Shown here piece by piece: positions 52,363-62,110 of a stretch of 64,000 bases of DNA (position 1 is the stretch's first letter; every line of letters begins with the position of its first letter). The DNA comes from Pseudolachnospira sp051055405 (GTDB lineage: Bacteria > Bacillota > Clostridia > Lachnospirales > Lachnospiraceae): contig NZ_CP167068.1 in assembly GCF_051055405.1 (NCBI RefSeq), positions 496,001-560,000 on the forward strand. Direction: 5' to 3'. The notes beneath the pieces were generated by a model, which worked only from the letters and a program-made list of their open reading frames with translations, made no database searches and was not told the origin of the DNA. Made by a program: the position numbers and the translations under genes.

Positions 52363-54270
52363 ATGAAAAATTATTATGAGGGATTCCAGAATGAACAAAG
52401 CGGGGAAAAGAAATCTTCTCCAGGTGTTTATCAAGGATATTCCCCGAAATTATATAATGGTTATGAAGAAAGCAGCCGGTATATTATGGTTAGAGATGGA
52501 ACGAAACTGGCGATGGAATTATATCGGCCGACGTTGGACGGCGTCTGTGTGGAAGAACCGCTGCCGGTTATCTGGCGATTTACGCCTTATGGTAGAGTGT
52601 TGCGCAGACCGGATGGAAGTATTCGGCATACCGCTTTTTTTTCCGGTACCGGGGAAACGGTGCCGGATGCGTATGCGACAGGCGCGGCTCCGGGGGAACC
52701 GCAGACCGGAGCAGAAATTATGCTGAAGGAGTTTACCGCCAGAGGATATATTATCGCCAGCGTAGATACCAGAGGCAAGCATGCGTCTTTTGGCCATACG
52801 CCTGCGATTCAGCCGATCCAAGGGCCGGAAGATGCCTATGATATTACGGAGTGGCTGGCGGCGCAGCCATGGTGTGATGGAAACATTGGCATGTTTGGAT
52901 GTTCCCATGTGGGAGCAACTCAGATGGAAGCCATTCGCTCCAATCCACCGCATTTAAAGGCAGCATTTGTCGGGATGACGGACTACAACAAGTACGACGG
53001 CTGGGTGCGCGGCGGGATTCCGAGGGAGACGGATTGGCCGGATGATTGGGGGAAAATGAATCAGGCGCTTTTTCAGGAAGAGCGTTTGAAGAAAGTTGAT
53101 GTAGAGCAGGAGGCAGAATGGAAAAGTGCGATTCCGGTGCAGGAGGATTCGGACGGCAGTATGCTAAAAGAAGCAATTCGGCAGCACCAGATGAATCATT
53201 GCTTTATTCCTCCCTTGGAGGACCTGGATCGCAGCAATCCGGAGATGGACAAATATTACCGGCTTCCCTATCGGGACAGTTTCAGTAACCTAACAGATAA
53301 TTGTTATTGGGAAGCATTAAGCAATAGCAATTATAAAGAGCAGATCAATCGTTCCGGGGTTGCGGTTTACTTATTGGGTGGATGGTATGATATTTGGAGC
53401 CGGGATACGGTAATTATGTATCGCAATTTAGAACTGCCGAAGAAGATGATTATCGGGCCCTGGTTTCATATGCTGCCCAAACTGGGTTTTAACGTATTGG
53501 TAGAGCAGCTGCGTTTTTATGACTATTGGCTCAAAGGGATACAGAATCATATCATGGAAGAGCCTCCGATTTATTATAATATTCTTCCAGAAAAAGATGC
53601 AGAATGGAGATTTGCAGATCAGTGGCCGGTGCCGGGCGTAACGTGGGAGAGCTTCTATTTGCATAGCGAGGGACAAAAAACCGTAGATTCTTTCCATGAC
53701 GGTTCTCTAAAGGAGGAGCCTTCCGCCGCCTGGGAAGAGAAAGATTCCTTCCTCTCAGACTATACGGTCAGCGATGGGGAATGCGAACCAAGGGACGTGA
53801 TTGATCTGGAACAAAAAGGGATTACTTATACTTCCGAAATTCTCACAGAAGATGTGGCGGTTGTGGGCCATCCCATGCTGCATTTGACGGTATCCACAAC
53901 TGGCGTGGATGGAGACTTTTTCGCTTTCCTTCTTGATGTGGACGAACAGGGAAATTCACAAATTGCGACGGAGGGTATGCTGCGGGCTTCTATGAGAAGT
54001 ACGGAAACGGCGCCATATGATTTCCTTGGTCTTCCCTGGCATCCTTGCCGGGAGAAGGACGTAAAAAAATTACATCCGGGAAAACCGGTAGAGTTGGTGA
54101 TTGATTTAAAACCGACGGCGCAGCTATTTAAAAAAGGGCACCGAATTCGCTTGGCGATTACGACTTCCCGCAGCGAGTATCTGTTTTACCGGGAAGAGCC
54201 GGCTCCCACAGTCACGATTTACCATGACGCGAGATATTCTTCTTATCTATATCTCCCAATTTTACCGTAG
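52363..54270 (+). CDS. CocE/NonD-family hydrolase
   Basis: This 635-residue alpha/beta hydrolase is of the CocE/Xaa-Pro dipeptidyl-peptidase (S15) group: N-terminal IMVRDGTKLAMELYRP, nucleophile GCSHVG, a cap insertion and a C-terminal jelly-roll domain with DGDFFAFLLDVDEQG and GHRIRLAITTS. Members cleave esters or amides, such as acylated drugs and glutaryl compounds. There is no signal peptide, so it acts inside the cell on imported substrate. GAGGAAAGG precedes the ATG at 52363. Ends at a shared terminator with the LysR gene. Confidence 0.9.
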   Translation: MKNYYEGFQNEQSGEKKSSPGVYQGYSPKLYNGYEESSRYIMVRDGTKLAMELYRPTLDGVCVEEPLPVIWRFTPYGRVLRRPDGSIRHTAFFSGTGETVPDAYATGAAPGEPQTGAEIMLKEFTARGYIIASVDTRGKHASFGHTPAIQPIQGPEDAYDITEWLAAQPWCDGNIGMFGCSHVGATQMEAIRSNPPHLKAAFVGMTDYNKYDGWVRGGIPRETDWPDDWGKMNQALFQEERLKKVDVEQEAEWKSAIPVQEDSDGSMLKEAIRQHQMNHCFIPPLEDLDRSNPEMDKYYRLPYRDSFSNLTDNCYWEALSNSNYKEQINRSGVAVYLLGGWYDIWSRDTVIMYRNLELPKKMIIGPWFHMLPKLGFNVLVEQLRFYDYWLKGIQNHIMEEPPIYYNILPEKDAEWRFADQWPVPGVTWESFYLHSEGQKTVDSFHDGSLKEEPSAAWEEKDSFLSDYTVSDGECEPRDVIDLEQKGITYTSEILTEDVAVVGHPMLHLTVSTTGVDGDFFAFLLDVDEQGNSQIATEGMLRASMRSTETAPYDFLGLPWHPCREKDVKKLHPGKPVELVIDLKPTAQLFKKGHRIRLAITTSRSEYLFYREEPAPTVTIYHDARYSSYLYLPILP

Positions 54271-54281
54271 ATGGCGGCAAA

Positions 54282-54326
54282 CAAAAAACGAGTAGAGGGA
54301 AGCTATTCCCCCCTGCTCGTTTTTAA
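54282..54326. terminator. bidirectional terminator
   Basis: AAAAACGAGTAGAGGGAA pairs with TTCCCCCCTGCTCGTTTTT with minor mismatches. Serves the hydrolase operon and the convergent LysR gene, whose stop lies in it. Confidence 0.82.
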
Positions 54327-55256
54327 AATATACTCTGCAATACAGTCCCGAATAAGAGTAAAATCTGGCAGTTCTTTTTTCTCCTTTTTATAGGACAGAT
54401 ACATGCAATAAGTAAGATCTGGCTTTTTAATCGGAAAGGCGAAGATGGGCTGGCCATTAAATAGGAGGATATTATCATTGACATTGCTCAACACATCTTC
54501 CGAACAGTATCCCCAGGCGTTTTGCTCGGAAATTGTCTGAAGGATGCCGGAAATGCTGTTGATTGTTCCGGACGCGGAAAGAATGATGTTGTTCGCGTAA
54601 AAATAAGAAGCAATAGCATTATAAGTGGTCCCGCTATTTTTAAAGAGAACCACAGGAAAGGAGGAAAAGTCAAGGAGATCCACACCGGCTTTTAGCTTCT
54701 CCAGCTGATCGGGAGTATAATCGCCGAGAAAAGTGCGCAGAGAACGGCTGCTGATCAAAAGATAATGGTTCTTTTCGATTAAGGGCAGAAAGTCGGTATC
54801 GGGGGATAGGATTTCCGTTGGAGTGAGCAAAAAATCAATTTTATTTTCATGAAACTGGCGAAAAAGCGTAAGAGGTTCCCCTTCATATAATTGAAAGCAG
54901 ATATGGGGAAAATTTTTCGTAAGTTCCTCCAATGGAATATATTTGAGGGCAAAACGCCCCAAGGGCCCCGCAAATCCGATGACAATGGATTGATTGATTT
55001 GGCTGGTCAGCTTCAAGCTGGTTTGAAGGCTTTTGAGCGTATTCTGGATTTTTAAGGCGTATTCCAGCAGCGTTCTCCCTTCCGCTGTCAGTTCTAATTT
55101 TGGATGGCGTGTAAACAGGGTAACCTGATAATAGGACTCCAGCCTTTTGATATAATCGCTCATACTTTGTTGAGTGACATGGCATTTTTCGGATGCCTTT
55201 GAGATATTCAGGCACTGAGCAACCTCAATATAGTAAGCAAAATCAGGAATGTACAT
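54303..55256 (-). CDS. LysR-family transcriptional regulator
   Basis: This 317-residue LysR protein has an N-terminal winged helix (YYIEVAQCLNISKASEKCHVTQQSMSDYIKRLE) and an effector domain from about residue 90. It is the second of two adjacent LysR genes transcribed leftwards between the hydrolase and the peptide-type ABC operon. A promoter (55282-55311) lies in the 55-bp gap, so it is not only co-transcribed with the other. Unusual for LysR, the first helix has no clear ribosome site beyond AAAGGAAG. Confidence 0.9.
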   Translation of the reverse strand: MYIPDFAYYIEVAQCLNISKASEKCHVTQQSMSDYIKRLESYYQVTLFTRHPKLELTAEGRTLLEYALKIQNTLKSLQTSLKLTSQINQSIVIGFAGPLGRFALKYIPLEELTKNFPHICFQLYEGEPLTLFRQFHENKIDFLLTPTEILSPDTDFLPLIEKNHYLLISSRSLRTFLGDYTPDQLEKLKAGVDLLDFSSFPVVLFKNSGTTYNAIASYFYANNIILSASGTINSISGILQTISEQNAWGYCSEDVLSNVNDNILLFNGQPIFAFPIKKPDLTYCMYLSYKKEKKELPDFTLIRDCIAEYILKTSRGE

Positions 55257-55281
55257 GGCGCGGCGGCTTCCTTTCTTTGGT

Positions 55282-55311
55282 ATTATAGCCCTTGGATAAT
55301 ATTGAAATCAA
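55282..55311 (-). promoter_or_regulatory. promoter of the second LysR gene
   Basis: On the minus strand, TTGATT (55311-55306), 18 bp, perfect TATAAT (55287-55282), squeezed against the stop codon of the other LysR gene. Confidence 0.65.
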
Positions 55312-56328
55312 TCAAAGGGAATCGCTATGGGAGGACTCATTCTTTTCGGCTTGAAGGAGAACTAAGTTGCTATCGGAAAAATTCATGCGGATATAGTTGG
55401 AGATATCCCGTGTGATCTGACGAAAGAACGCGTTTTCCCGTTTGCTGTTGTCCGATAGAATATAATAGTCAAACTGTATATTGGGCGTTACGATGGGAAA
55501 ACGCCAAACACCTTCCAGAGACAAGCGGTCTTCCGGAAGAAAGATATTGCTTGCCGTACTCCAGCCAATCCCCTTTTTGACTAAGTCATAAATAATCTGA
55601 GGACTGTTTACAATGTTCGGGATCAGCAGCCGTTTATTATGGTTGGAAAACAGTTGGTTGATTTTGGATTGAAGCAATCCGTTCCGGGAATGGGCGATCT
55701 GAGGGATGTCTGCAAAATCCAGAAGATCCACGCCGCGAATCCATGTGGAAGGACTCTTGTGAGGATAATAAGTTCTTAGCAGTTCATCGGAGATAATCAG
55801 ATACTCCGGCAGGGAGAAAAGCAGTTTGGCGTTCGCCGGAATCGGGCTGGAAGGAAGCGCGCCGAAGATCACGCAATCGATCTCGTGATTGGAAAGCATA
55901 TAGTGGAGCGACTTCTTTCTGGATTCCATTTCCGCGCTGTAAGGGCCTTCTGTAATGGAAAATTGACAGAAGGGATATAGCTTGCTGAGATAAGACAGAG
56001 ATAAAATCTGTTTGGAGATGCTGCCCAGCGGACGAGCGAGACCGATTGTGTAGGCAGCAGGCGGAACCAAAGCCTGATTTTTATGGGTCAGAACCGATTC
56101 GATATCGGAATATAGCTGCATAATCTGCGCGGCAGAATTTTGAACCAGAACGCCCTGGGTGGTTAGGGTAAGGGAGTTCCTATTTTTGGAGAAAAGTTTT
56201 GTTCCAAGGGATTCCTCCAAACGTTTGATATAGGCGCTTAAAGATGGCTGGGAAATTCCCAGCCTTTTTGCCGCTTTGGTATAATTCAGTTCTTCGCAAA
56301 GGACGAGGAAATTTTCAAAGGATTGCAT
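55312..56328 (-). CDS. LysR-family transcriptional regulator, divergent from the ABC operon
   Basis: This 338-residue LysR protein has a DNA-binding domain with LCEELNYTKAAKRLGISQPSLSAYIKRLEESLG and a LysR-type effector domain. The ATG at 56328 follows GGAG at six bases; the longer frame begins with TTG. It is divergent from the peptide-type ABC operon across 217 bp that hold a cluster of GTTAT repeats, so it probably controls that operon. The effector is likely the imported compound or its product. Confidence 0.92.
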   Translation of the reverse strand: MQSFENFLVLCEELNYTKAAKRLGISQPSLSAYIKRLEESLGTKLFSKNRNSLTLTTQGVLVQNSAAQIMQLYSDIESVLTHKNQALVPPAAYTIGLARPLGSISKQILSLSYLSKLYPFCQFSITEGPYSAEMESRKKSLHYMLSNHEIDCVIFGALPSSPIPANAKLLFSLPEYLIISDELLRTYYPHKSPSTWIRGVDLLDFADIPQIAHSRNGLLQSKINQLFSNHNKRLLIPNIVNSPQIIYDLVKKGIGWSTASNIFLPEDRLSLEGVWRFPIVTPNIQFDYYILSDNSKRENAFFRQITRDISNYIRMNFSDSNLVLLQAEKNESSHSDSL

Positions 56329-56420
56329 GGGTAACTCCAATCAAAAAAAGCAGATTTTTTCCAGGAACAAGAGAACATACGGGGCTGGAAGAGATAAAAT
56401 TATCTTACCACAGCTTTTGT

Positions 56421-56486
56421 GTTATAACAAGCAGGAGAATAACCTGTTGGACAGAGAGGTTATTTTTGGAGATAATAAGGTTATAA
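56421..56486. promoter_or_regulatory. GTTAT repeat cluster in the LysR/ABC divergent region
   Basis: GTTATAAC (56421-56428), AATAACC (56438-56444), GGTTATT (56458-56464) and GGTTATAA (56479-56486). The second and third form a 7-bp dyad with a 13-base gap, and successive copies are about 17-21 bp apart. This suits cooperative binding of LysR tetramers. Confidence 0.55.
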
Positions 56487-56545
56487 AAAATCCATATACC
56501 CTTGTCCATGAAAGAGGGGATATGGAAGAAAACAGGAGGAGAAGT

Positions 56546-58201
56546 ATGAAGAGCAAGGTGAAACGAGCGTTATCCCTGTTTCTCGCAGCGAGTATGGTAT
56601 TTTCCATGAGTGCGTGCGGAGGAACGAGCAGCGAAACGAAAGCGGAAAGCAAAGACACTGCTGCAACGACGGCGGCAGCCGGTGAAACAACGGCTCCAAG
56701 CGGCGAGGTTGCCGCGACGAAGCAGATTAACATTGAGATTAACGGAGATCCCAATACCTTGGCGCCTTATGCGTCCAGCAATAACCCTAGAAACAGAACG
56801 ATCATCTATACGATTTACGAGCCATTGTTCCATCGTCTTAAATTTGGCGGAGAGCTGACTCCTTGCGTTGGAAAGAGCTGGAAACAGATCGACGCTACCA
56901 CATATGAGGTAGAAATTTACGATTACGTCAAAGACTCTGCTGGAAACCCGATTACAGCGGACGACGTGGTATTCAGCTATCAGACAGCCATTGACTCCGG
57001 TACGCAGACGGGCTATGTGGGCAGCGTGACGGAGATCAAGAAGACCGGCGATTATACGGTTCAGCTCTCGCTGGCATCGGAGCAGGTAGGCGTATTCTCC
57101 GATAGCGTGAACTTTGTACCGATCATCTCCAAGGCAGCCTGGGATGCTTCCCCCGATGAGATGATTGCCAATCCGGTCGGCACCGGCCCTTATGTTTTGG
57201 ACAGCTGGACTGCCGGATCTTCCCTGACGCTGGTGAAAAATGAGAACTATTGGCAGGATTCTGCTGTCTCCGGCGAACGCCAGGCAGTGGATAAGGTAGT
57301 TTTTAAGGAGATCACCGAGGCGGCACAGATCACCGTGGCGCTGGAAACAGGCGATGTTGACTTTGCATACGACGTACAGAGCTCGGATCTGTTCCACTTT
57401 AAAGAGGGCGGAGATGACGAAGGTTTCACTACCTATCAGTTCCTGAACATCCTGATGCAGTGCATCTTCTTTAACTGCGACGAGTCCAGCGTATGCGCGG
57501 ACCCGAAGGTGCGCCAGGCTATCTGCTACGCGATTGATAATCAGGCGATTTTAAGCAATATCTTTAACGGCGAAGGCGAACTTTCGACCACATTCTCCAA
57601 TAGCCTTTATGCAGACTATCAGGATTCTTGGAAGAATCTGGATTACTATTCCTACAATGTAGAAAAAGCAAAAGAACTGTTGACAGAGGCCGGTCACCCC
57701 GATGGAATCACGATTCGTCTTCTGACCAACTCCAGCGCCGACCACAAGAGAATTGCTGAGATCATCCAGGCTCTCCTGGCGGAAGCAAACATTAAAGTGG
57801 ATATCACAAACTATGAAGCAGCTCTGTTTAATACATACGTATCGGATCCGAAAGAGTTTGACGCTTATGTCACTCAGAAGGCGGCAGGCGGACTGAGTGT
57901 TCTGGTCTGGAAACTTTCCATGGACGCCCGCATGTTTAACGGAGTAACGAAAAACTTCCTGAAGAACGATGAATTCCAGAAACTGCTGGAAACTGCGTTG
58001 GATGCCGCTACGAATTCTCCGGAGACGGTGGACGCTGTTCGTGCATGGCTGGATGAAAATGTTCCGATTTATGCATTCTGTTCCGGCTATAAATATTATG
58101 TCCATACGGATGATCTGCTGACCCCTTGCGTATCCGGCGAGACCGTATTTTATCCTGGCATGAGTGAGTTTGCGGATACTTGGCATAGAACGGTCGAGTA
58201 A
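56546..58201 (+). CDS. ABC transporter substrate-binding protein, family 5 (peptide/nickel type)
   Basis: This 551-residue solute-binding lipoprotein has a signal peptide with lipobox SMSAC (Cys at about residue 25), an Ala/Thr/Glu linker and the family 5 fold with NIEINGDPNTLAPYA, PCVGKSWK, DYVKDSAGNPITADDVVFSY and IPNPVGTGPY-like segments. The start at 56546 follows AGGAGGAG; the long upstream frame is not coding. It delivers oligopeptides or related compounds to the permeases and ATPases that follow. Confidence 0.93.
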   Translation: MKSKVKRALSLFLAASMVFSMSACGGTSSETKAESKDTAATTAAAGETTAPSGEVAATKQINIEINGDPNTLAPYASSNNPRNRTIIYTIYEPLFHRLKFGGELTPCVGKSWKQIDATTYEVEIYDYVKDSAGNPITADDVVFSYQTAIDSGTQTGYVGSVTEIKKTGDYTVQLSLASEQVGVFSDSVNFVPIISKAAWDASPDEMIANPVGTGPYVLDSWTAGSSLTLVKNENYWQDSAVSGERQAVDKVVFKEITEAAQITVALETGDVDFAYDVQSSDLFHFKEGGDDEGFTTYQFLNILMQCIFFNCDESSVCADPKVRQAICYAIDNQAILSNIFNGEGELSTTFSNSLYADYQDSWKNLDYYSYNVEKAKELLTEAGHPDGITIRLLTNSSADHKRIAEIIQALLAEANIKVDITNYEAALFNTYVSDPKEFDAYVTQKAAGGLSVLVWKLSMDARMFNGVTKNFLKNDEFQKLLETALDAATNSPETVDAVRAWLDENVPIYAFCSGYKYYVHTDDLLTPCVSGETVFYPGMSEFADTWHRTVE

Positions 58202-58236
58202 TCAAAGGGCGATTCAAAACAAAATCCCATACAGGG

Positions 58237-58262
58237 GCAGGCAGAGAACTTTCTTTGCCTGC
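58237..58262 (+). other. stem-loop after the binding-protein gene
   Basis: GCAGGCA (58237-58243) and TGCCTGC (58256-58262) form a 7-bp stem in the 111-base gap. Such loops often protect binding-protein mRNA so that it is made in excess over the membrane parts. Confidence 0.5.
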
Positions 58263-58312
58263 TCTCTATCCATATGGCAATTGTCATGCAGAATCTTTGA
58301 GAGAGGTAGACA

Positions 58313-59260
58313 ATGATACGATACATAGTGAAAAGAATTTTGCTGATGATCCCTGTGATCATCGGTGTTACATGGCTGATTTTCACCATCATGTACTTTA
58401 CTCCGGGAGATCCGGCGCAGATCATTCTCGGCAGCGAGGTATCCACAGAGGTCTTAGAGGCAAAGCGGGAAGAACTAGGATTAAACAAGTCGTACGTGGA
58501 GCGATTTGTAGAATATGCCAAAGATGTCTATTTCCATTTTGATTTTGGCGAATCTTACATGAATGGAAAACCTGTCATTGAAGACATTCTCCAGCGTTTC
58601 CCCTATACGCTGCGGGTTGCGTCCATCAGCGTATGCTTGGCGCTTCTGATTGGTATTCCCTTGGGCGTCATTGCCGCGGTCAATCAATATTCCTGGAAAG
58701 ATAACGCTTCTATGCTGGTGGCGTTGGTTGGAATCTCGATGCCGGGCTTCTGGGTTGGGCAGATGTTATCCTTGCTGTTTGCCTTGAAGCTGGGGCTTTT
58801 GCCTGCCAGCGGCGTCGATGGAGCGGCTTCCTATATCCTGCCCTGTCTGGCCATCGGATTGACGGGATGCGCGTCCATTGCCAGACAGACACGCTCGGCC
58901 ATGCTTGAGGTAATCCGGCAGGATTATATCGTGACCGCAAGGGCAAAGGGAATCGCCAATCAAAAAGTAATCTTTGTTCATGGCCTTCGGAATGCTCTGA
59001 TTCCGGTTGCCACCCAGGCAGGCACATCCTTTGGCACCCAGCTTGGCGGCGCGATCGTAGCGGAAAGCGTTTTTTCGATTCCGGGAATCGGTACTTATAT
59101 GATGAACTCGATCAGCAGCCGCGATTATCCGGCCATTCAGGGGTCGGTTATCTTTGTGGCTGTGGTATTCAGCCTTGTTATGCTGCTTGTCGATTTAGTG
59201 TATGCGTTTATCGATCCGAGAATTAAGGCGCAATATGCCGGAAAGAAGAGGAGAAAATAA
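58313..59260 (+). CDS. dppB: ABC transporter permease, DppB/OppB-like
   Basis: This 315-residue permease has six membrane helices and the BPD_transp_1 domain, with the EAA loop RQTRSAMLEVIRQDYIVTARAKG. The N-terminus MIRYIVKRILLMIPVIIGVT is typical of DppB/OppB. The start of DppC overlaps its stop by one base. Confidence 0.94.
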   Translation: MIRYIVKRILLMIPVIIGVTWLIFTIMYFTPGDPAQIILGSEVSTEVLEAKREELGLNKSYVERFVEYAKDVYFHFDFGESYMNGKPVIEDILQRFPYTLRVASISVCLALLIGIPLGVIAAVNQYSWKDNASMLVALVGISMPGFWVGQMLSLLFALKLGLLPASGVDGAASYILPCLAIGLTGCASIARQTRSAMLEVIRQDYIVTARAKGIANQKVIFVHGLRNALIPVATQAGTSFGTQLGGAIVAESVFSIPGIGTYMMNSISSRDYPAIQGSVIFVAVVFSLVMLLVDLVYAFIDPRIKAQYAGKKRRK

Positions 59261-60138
59261 TGGCGGAACAGGGTAAAAACAAAAGAAAGGCGAAAAAGCA
59301 GGGAATGCTCAGCATCACCTGGGGACGGTTAAAGAAAAACAGACTGGCGATGCTTGGCCTGTTTATCATGCTGATTATTGTTATTTTGGCCATCATTGCC
59401 CCCTTGATTGCACCTTATCAGTTTGACAAAACAGATTTCAGCTGCACGTTCCAGGGACCTTCCGCGGAGCATTGGTTTGGCACGGACGAACTGGGGCGGG
59501 ATATTTTCAGCAGGCTTTTAGTGGGAGCAAAATACTCGCTGATCGTGGGCGTGGCAAGCGTTGCTCTGGCAGGAATCATCGGCGTTGCCCTTGGAGCCTT
59601 AGCAGGATATATCGGCGGAAAGTTCGATATGGCTTTGATGCGGGCTTTGGATGTGATTCAGGCGCTGCCTGGGTTGATTCTTTCCATTGCCGTTGCGGCG
59701 ACTCTTGGGCCTGGTTTCTTTAACTGTATCGTATCTTTGACAATTGGGACGATCCCCGGATATGCGCGTATGACAAGAGCTTCCATTCTGAATGTGAGAA
59801 ATATGGAGTATGTGGAAGCGGCAAAATCCATCAATGCGGCGGATAAGAGAATCATTATCAAGCATATCCTTCCCAACGCGCTGTCGCCGGTCATTGTTCA
59901 GGCAACCATGGGCGTAGCGGGCGCAATCCTTGCCGCTGCTTCTCTTAGCTTCGTGGGATTGGGCGTTCAGCCTCCGAACCCGGAATGGGGCGCGATGCTT
60001 TCCGGAGCGAGAAACTATATCAGGAACTACCCGCATATGGTTATTTTCCCTGGTATTACGATTATGATTACCATTTTATCGATCAATATGTTTGGCGATG
60101 GATTGAGAGATGCGCTTGATCCGCGTTTGAAAGATTAA
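59260..60138 (+). CDS. dppC: ABC transporter permease, DppC/OppC-like
   Basis: This 292-residue second permease has the DppC marks: basic N-terminus, TDELGRDIFSRLLVGAKYS and the EAA loop YARMTRASILNVRNMEYVEAAKSI. It pairs with DppB. It overlaps dppB (TAATG), and dppD follows after 18 bases. Confidence 0.94.
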   Translation: MAEQGKNKRKAKKQGMLSITWGRLKKNRLAMLGLFIMLIIVILAIIAPLIAPYQFDKTDFSCTFQGPSAEHWFGTDELGRDIFSRLLVGAKYSLIVGVASVALAGIIGVALGALAGYIGGKFDMALMRALDVIQALPGLILSIAVAATLGPGFFNCIVSLTIGTIPGYARMTRASILNVRNMEYVEAAKSINAADKRIIIKHILPNALSPVIVQATMGVAGAILAAASLSFVGLGVQPPNPEWGAMLSGARNYIRNYPHMVIFPGITIMITILSINMFGDGLRDALDPRLKD

Positions 60139-60156
60139 AGAGGGAAGAGAGACGTG

Positions 60157-61146
60157 ATGGAAAAGAAAAACGGAAATGATATATTGCTTACGGTTGATGA
60201 TTTGGAAGTTCAGTATACAGCGGGCGGAGAAATTATAAAGGCAGTGAACGGAGTCAGTTTCCAGGTAAAACGCGGGCAGACCTTCGGACTCGTCGGGGAG
60301 ACTGGCGCTGGAAAGACCACCATTGCAAAGTCGATTCTTCGTATCCTTCCGGACCCTCCCGCCAAGATCATTGGAGGAACGGTAAAATTAGAGGGAAAAG
60401 ACTTGATGGCGATTTCCGAAAAGGAGATGCGGAGTATTCGGGGAGAGAAGATCGCCATGATCTTCCAGGATCCCATGACCGCCTTAAACCCGGTATTTCC
60501 CGTTGGAGACCAGATTGCGGAAGCAATCAAAACCCATGAAAAGATCAGCAAGAAAAAAGCCTACGAAAAAACCGTCGAGCTTTTGGAAATGGTTGGAATT
60601 CCTGCGGAGCGGTATGAGGAATACCCCCATCAGTTTTCCGGCGGCATGAAGCAGCGCGTGGTAATCGCCATGGCGCTTGCCTGCAATCCAGAGCTGATCC
60701 TTGCGGATGAGCCCACAACGGCGCTGGACGTTACCATCCAGGCCCAGGTGCTGGAAATGATCGGAAAGCTGAAACGGGAGAAAAACACTTCCATGATTAT
60801 GATCACCCATGATCTCGGCGTGGTAGCAGAAGTCTGCGACGAGGTGGCGGTGGTCTACGCCGGACAGATCGTGGAAGCCGGTACTCTGGAAGATATCTAC
60901 GATCATCCGACCCACCCTTATACCCTGGGGCTTTTCAGCTCGATCCCAAGCCTAACCGGGGATGAAACAAGACTAAAGCCCATCGCGGGGATGCCGCCGA
61001 ACCCGGCGGATCTTCCCAAAGGATGCTATTTTGCTCCCAGATGTCCTCATGCGGACGAGTGCTGCAGACGGGAAGGGCAAGTGGGGCTCGTGGAAATTAC
61101 TCCTGGCCATGTGGTAAGGTGCTTAAAAGCCGGAAAGGGAGAGTAG
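60157..61146 (+). CDS. dppD: ABC transporter ATP-binding protein, DppD/OppD-like
   Basis: This 329-residue ATPase has Walker A GETGAGKTT, Q-loop IFQDPMTALNPV, signature FSGGMKQRV, Walker B LILADEPTTALD and switch His THDLGV. Its C-terminus has the oligopeptide-type Cys motif CYFAPRCPHADECC that may bind an iron-sulfur cluster in relatives. ATG 60157 is preferred over GTG 60154. It forms a heterodimer with the next ATPase. Confidence 0.94.
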   Translation: MEKKNGNDILLTVDDLEVQYTAGGEIIKAVNGVSFQVKRGQTFGLVGETGAGKTTIAKSILRILPDPPAKIIGGTVKLEGKDLMAISEKEMRSIRGEKIAMIFQDPMTALNPVFPVGDQIAEAIKTHEKISKKKAYEKTVELLEMVGIPAERYEEYPHQFSGGMKQRVVIAMALACNPELILADEPTTALDVTIQAQVLEMIGKLKREKNTSMIMITHDLGVVAEVCDEVAVVYAGQIVEAGTLEDIYDHPTHPYTLGLFSSIPSLTGDETRLKPIAGMPPNPADLPKGCYFAPRCPHADECCRREGQVGLVEITPGHVVRCLKAGKGE

Positions 61147-61148
61147 AT

Positions 61149-62102
61149 ATGGATAAAATATTAGAAGTACAACACTTAAAAAAATATTTTGAGACTCCCA
61201 GAGGAGTGCTTCATGCCGTGGACGATGTGACTTTTTCCGTGGAAAGAGGAAAGACCATCGGCGTAGTCGGCGAGTCCGGATGCGGAAAATCCACGTTAGG
61301 AAGAACGATCATACATCTTTTGGAGAGCACCGAGGGCAAAATTATCCTGAACGGGGAGGACATTACCCGTGTAAACAAAAGTGAACTGAAAGCCGTGCGG
61401 GAGAAAATGCAGATCATTTTCCAGGATCCCTATTCCTCTCTGAATCCGCGTATGACGGTCAGCGAGACCATCAAGGAACCGTTGGTTTTATCGGGACGTT
61501 TTCAGAAAGGGGAAATTGAGGCAAAGACCGAAGAGATTATGGAAAGCGTCGGTCTTGCTGAGCGCCTGATCAACTCGTATCCCCACGAATTGGACGGCGG
61601 ACGAAGACAGAGAATCGGTATTGCGAGAGCGCTGGCGCTAAATCCGGAATTTGTGGTCTGCGACGAGCCGGTTTCCGCCTTAGACGTCTCGATTCAGGCG
61701 CAGATTTTGAATCTGATGCAGGATCTGCAGGCAGAGAAAAATCTGACTTATATGTTTATCACCCACGATCTGTCGGTGGTAAGATTTATTTCCGATACCA
61801 TATGCGTGATGTATCTGGGGCAATTGGTAGAGACCTGTCCGTCGAAAGAGTTGTTCCGAAAGCCGCTTCATCCCTATACGAAAGCGCTTCTTTCGGCGAT
61901 TCCGTCCACAGATATCCATAATCGGAAGCAGAGGATTTTACTTCGCGGCGAGGTGACTTCTCCCATCAATCCAAAGCCCGGATGCCGGTTTGCGGCAAGA
62001 TGCAATTACGCCTGCGAAAAATGCAGTGAGCAGCAGGTTTTGGAAGAGGTGGAGCCGGGACACTTTGTATCCTGCTGCCGTGTCAAGGAGATTAATTCAT
62101 AG
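61149..62102 (+). CDS. dppF: ABC transporter ATP-binding protein, DppF/OppF-like
   Basis: This 317-residue partner ATPase has Walker A GESGCGKST, Q-loop IFQDPYSSLNP, Walker B VVCDEPVSALD and switch His THDLSV, and the Cys motif GCRFAARCNYACEKC. Its signature reads ELDGGRRQR in place of the usual LSGGQ. I have seen this variant in DppF-like proteins of related clostridia. The ATG at 61149 lies two bases after the dppD stop; the longer frame overlaps dppD. Confidence 0.93.
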   Translation: MDKILEVQHLKKYFETPRGVLHAVDDVTFSVERGKTIGVVGESGCGKSTLGRTIIHLLESTEGKIILNGEDITRVNKSELKAVREKMQIIFQDPYSSLNPRMTVSETIKEPLVLSGRFQKGEIEAKTEEIMESVGLAERLINSYPHELDGGRRQRIGIARALALNPEFVVCDEPVSALDVSIQAQILNLMQDLQAEKNLTYMFITHDLSVVRFISDTICVMYLGQLVETCPSKELFRKPLHPYTKALLSAIPSTDIHNRKQRILLRGEVTSPINPKPGCRFAARCNYACEKCSEQQVLEEVEPGHFVSCCRVKEINS

Positions 62103-62110
62103 GAGTACAT

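Noticed and set aside
61149..62102. The ELDGGRRQR signature in DppF as a sign of a dead ATPase
   Set aside because: The same variant is familiar in DppF-like ATPases of related clostridia, and all other motifs are intact; the partner ATPase has a normal FSGGM signature.
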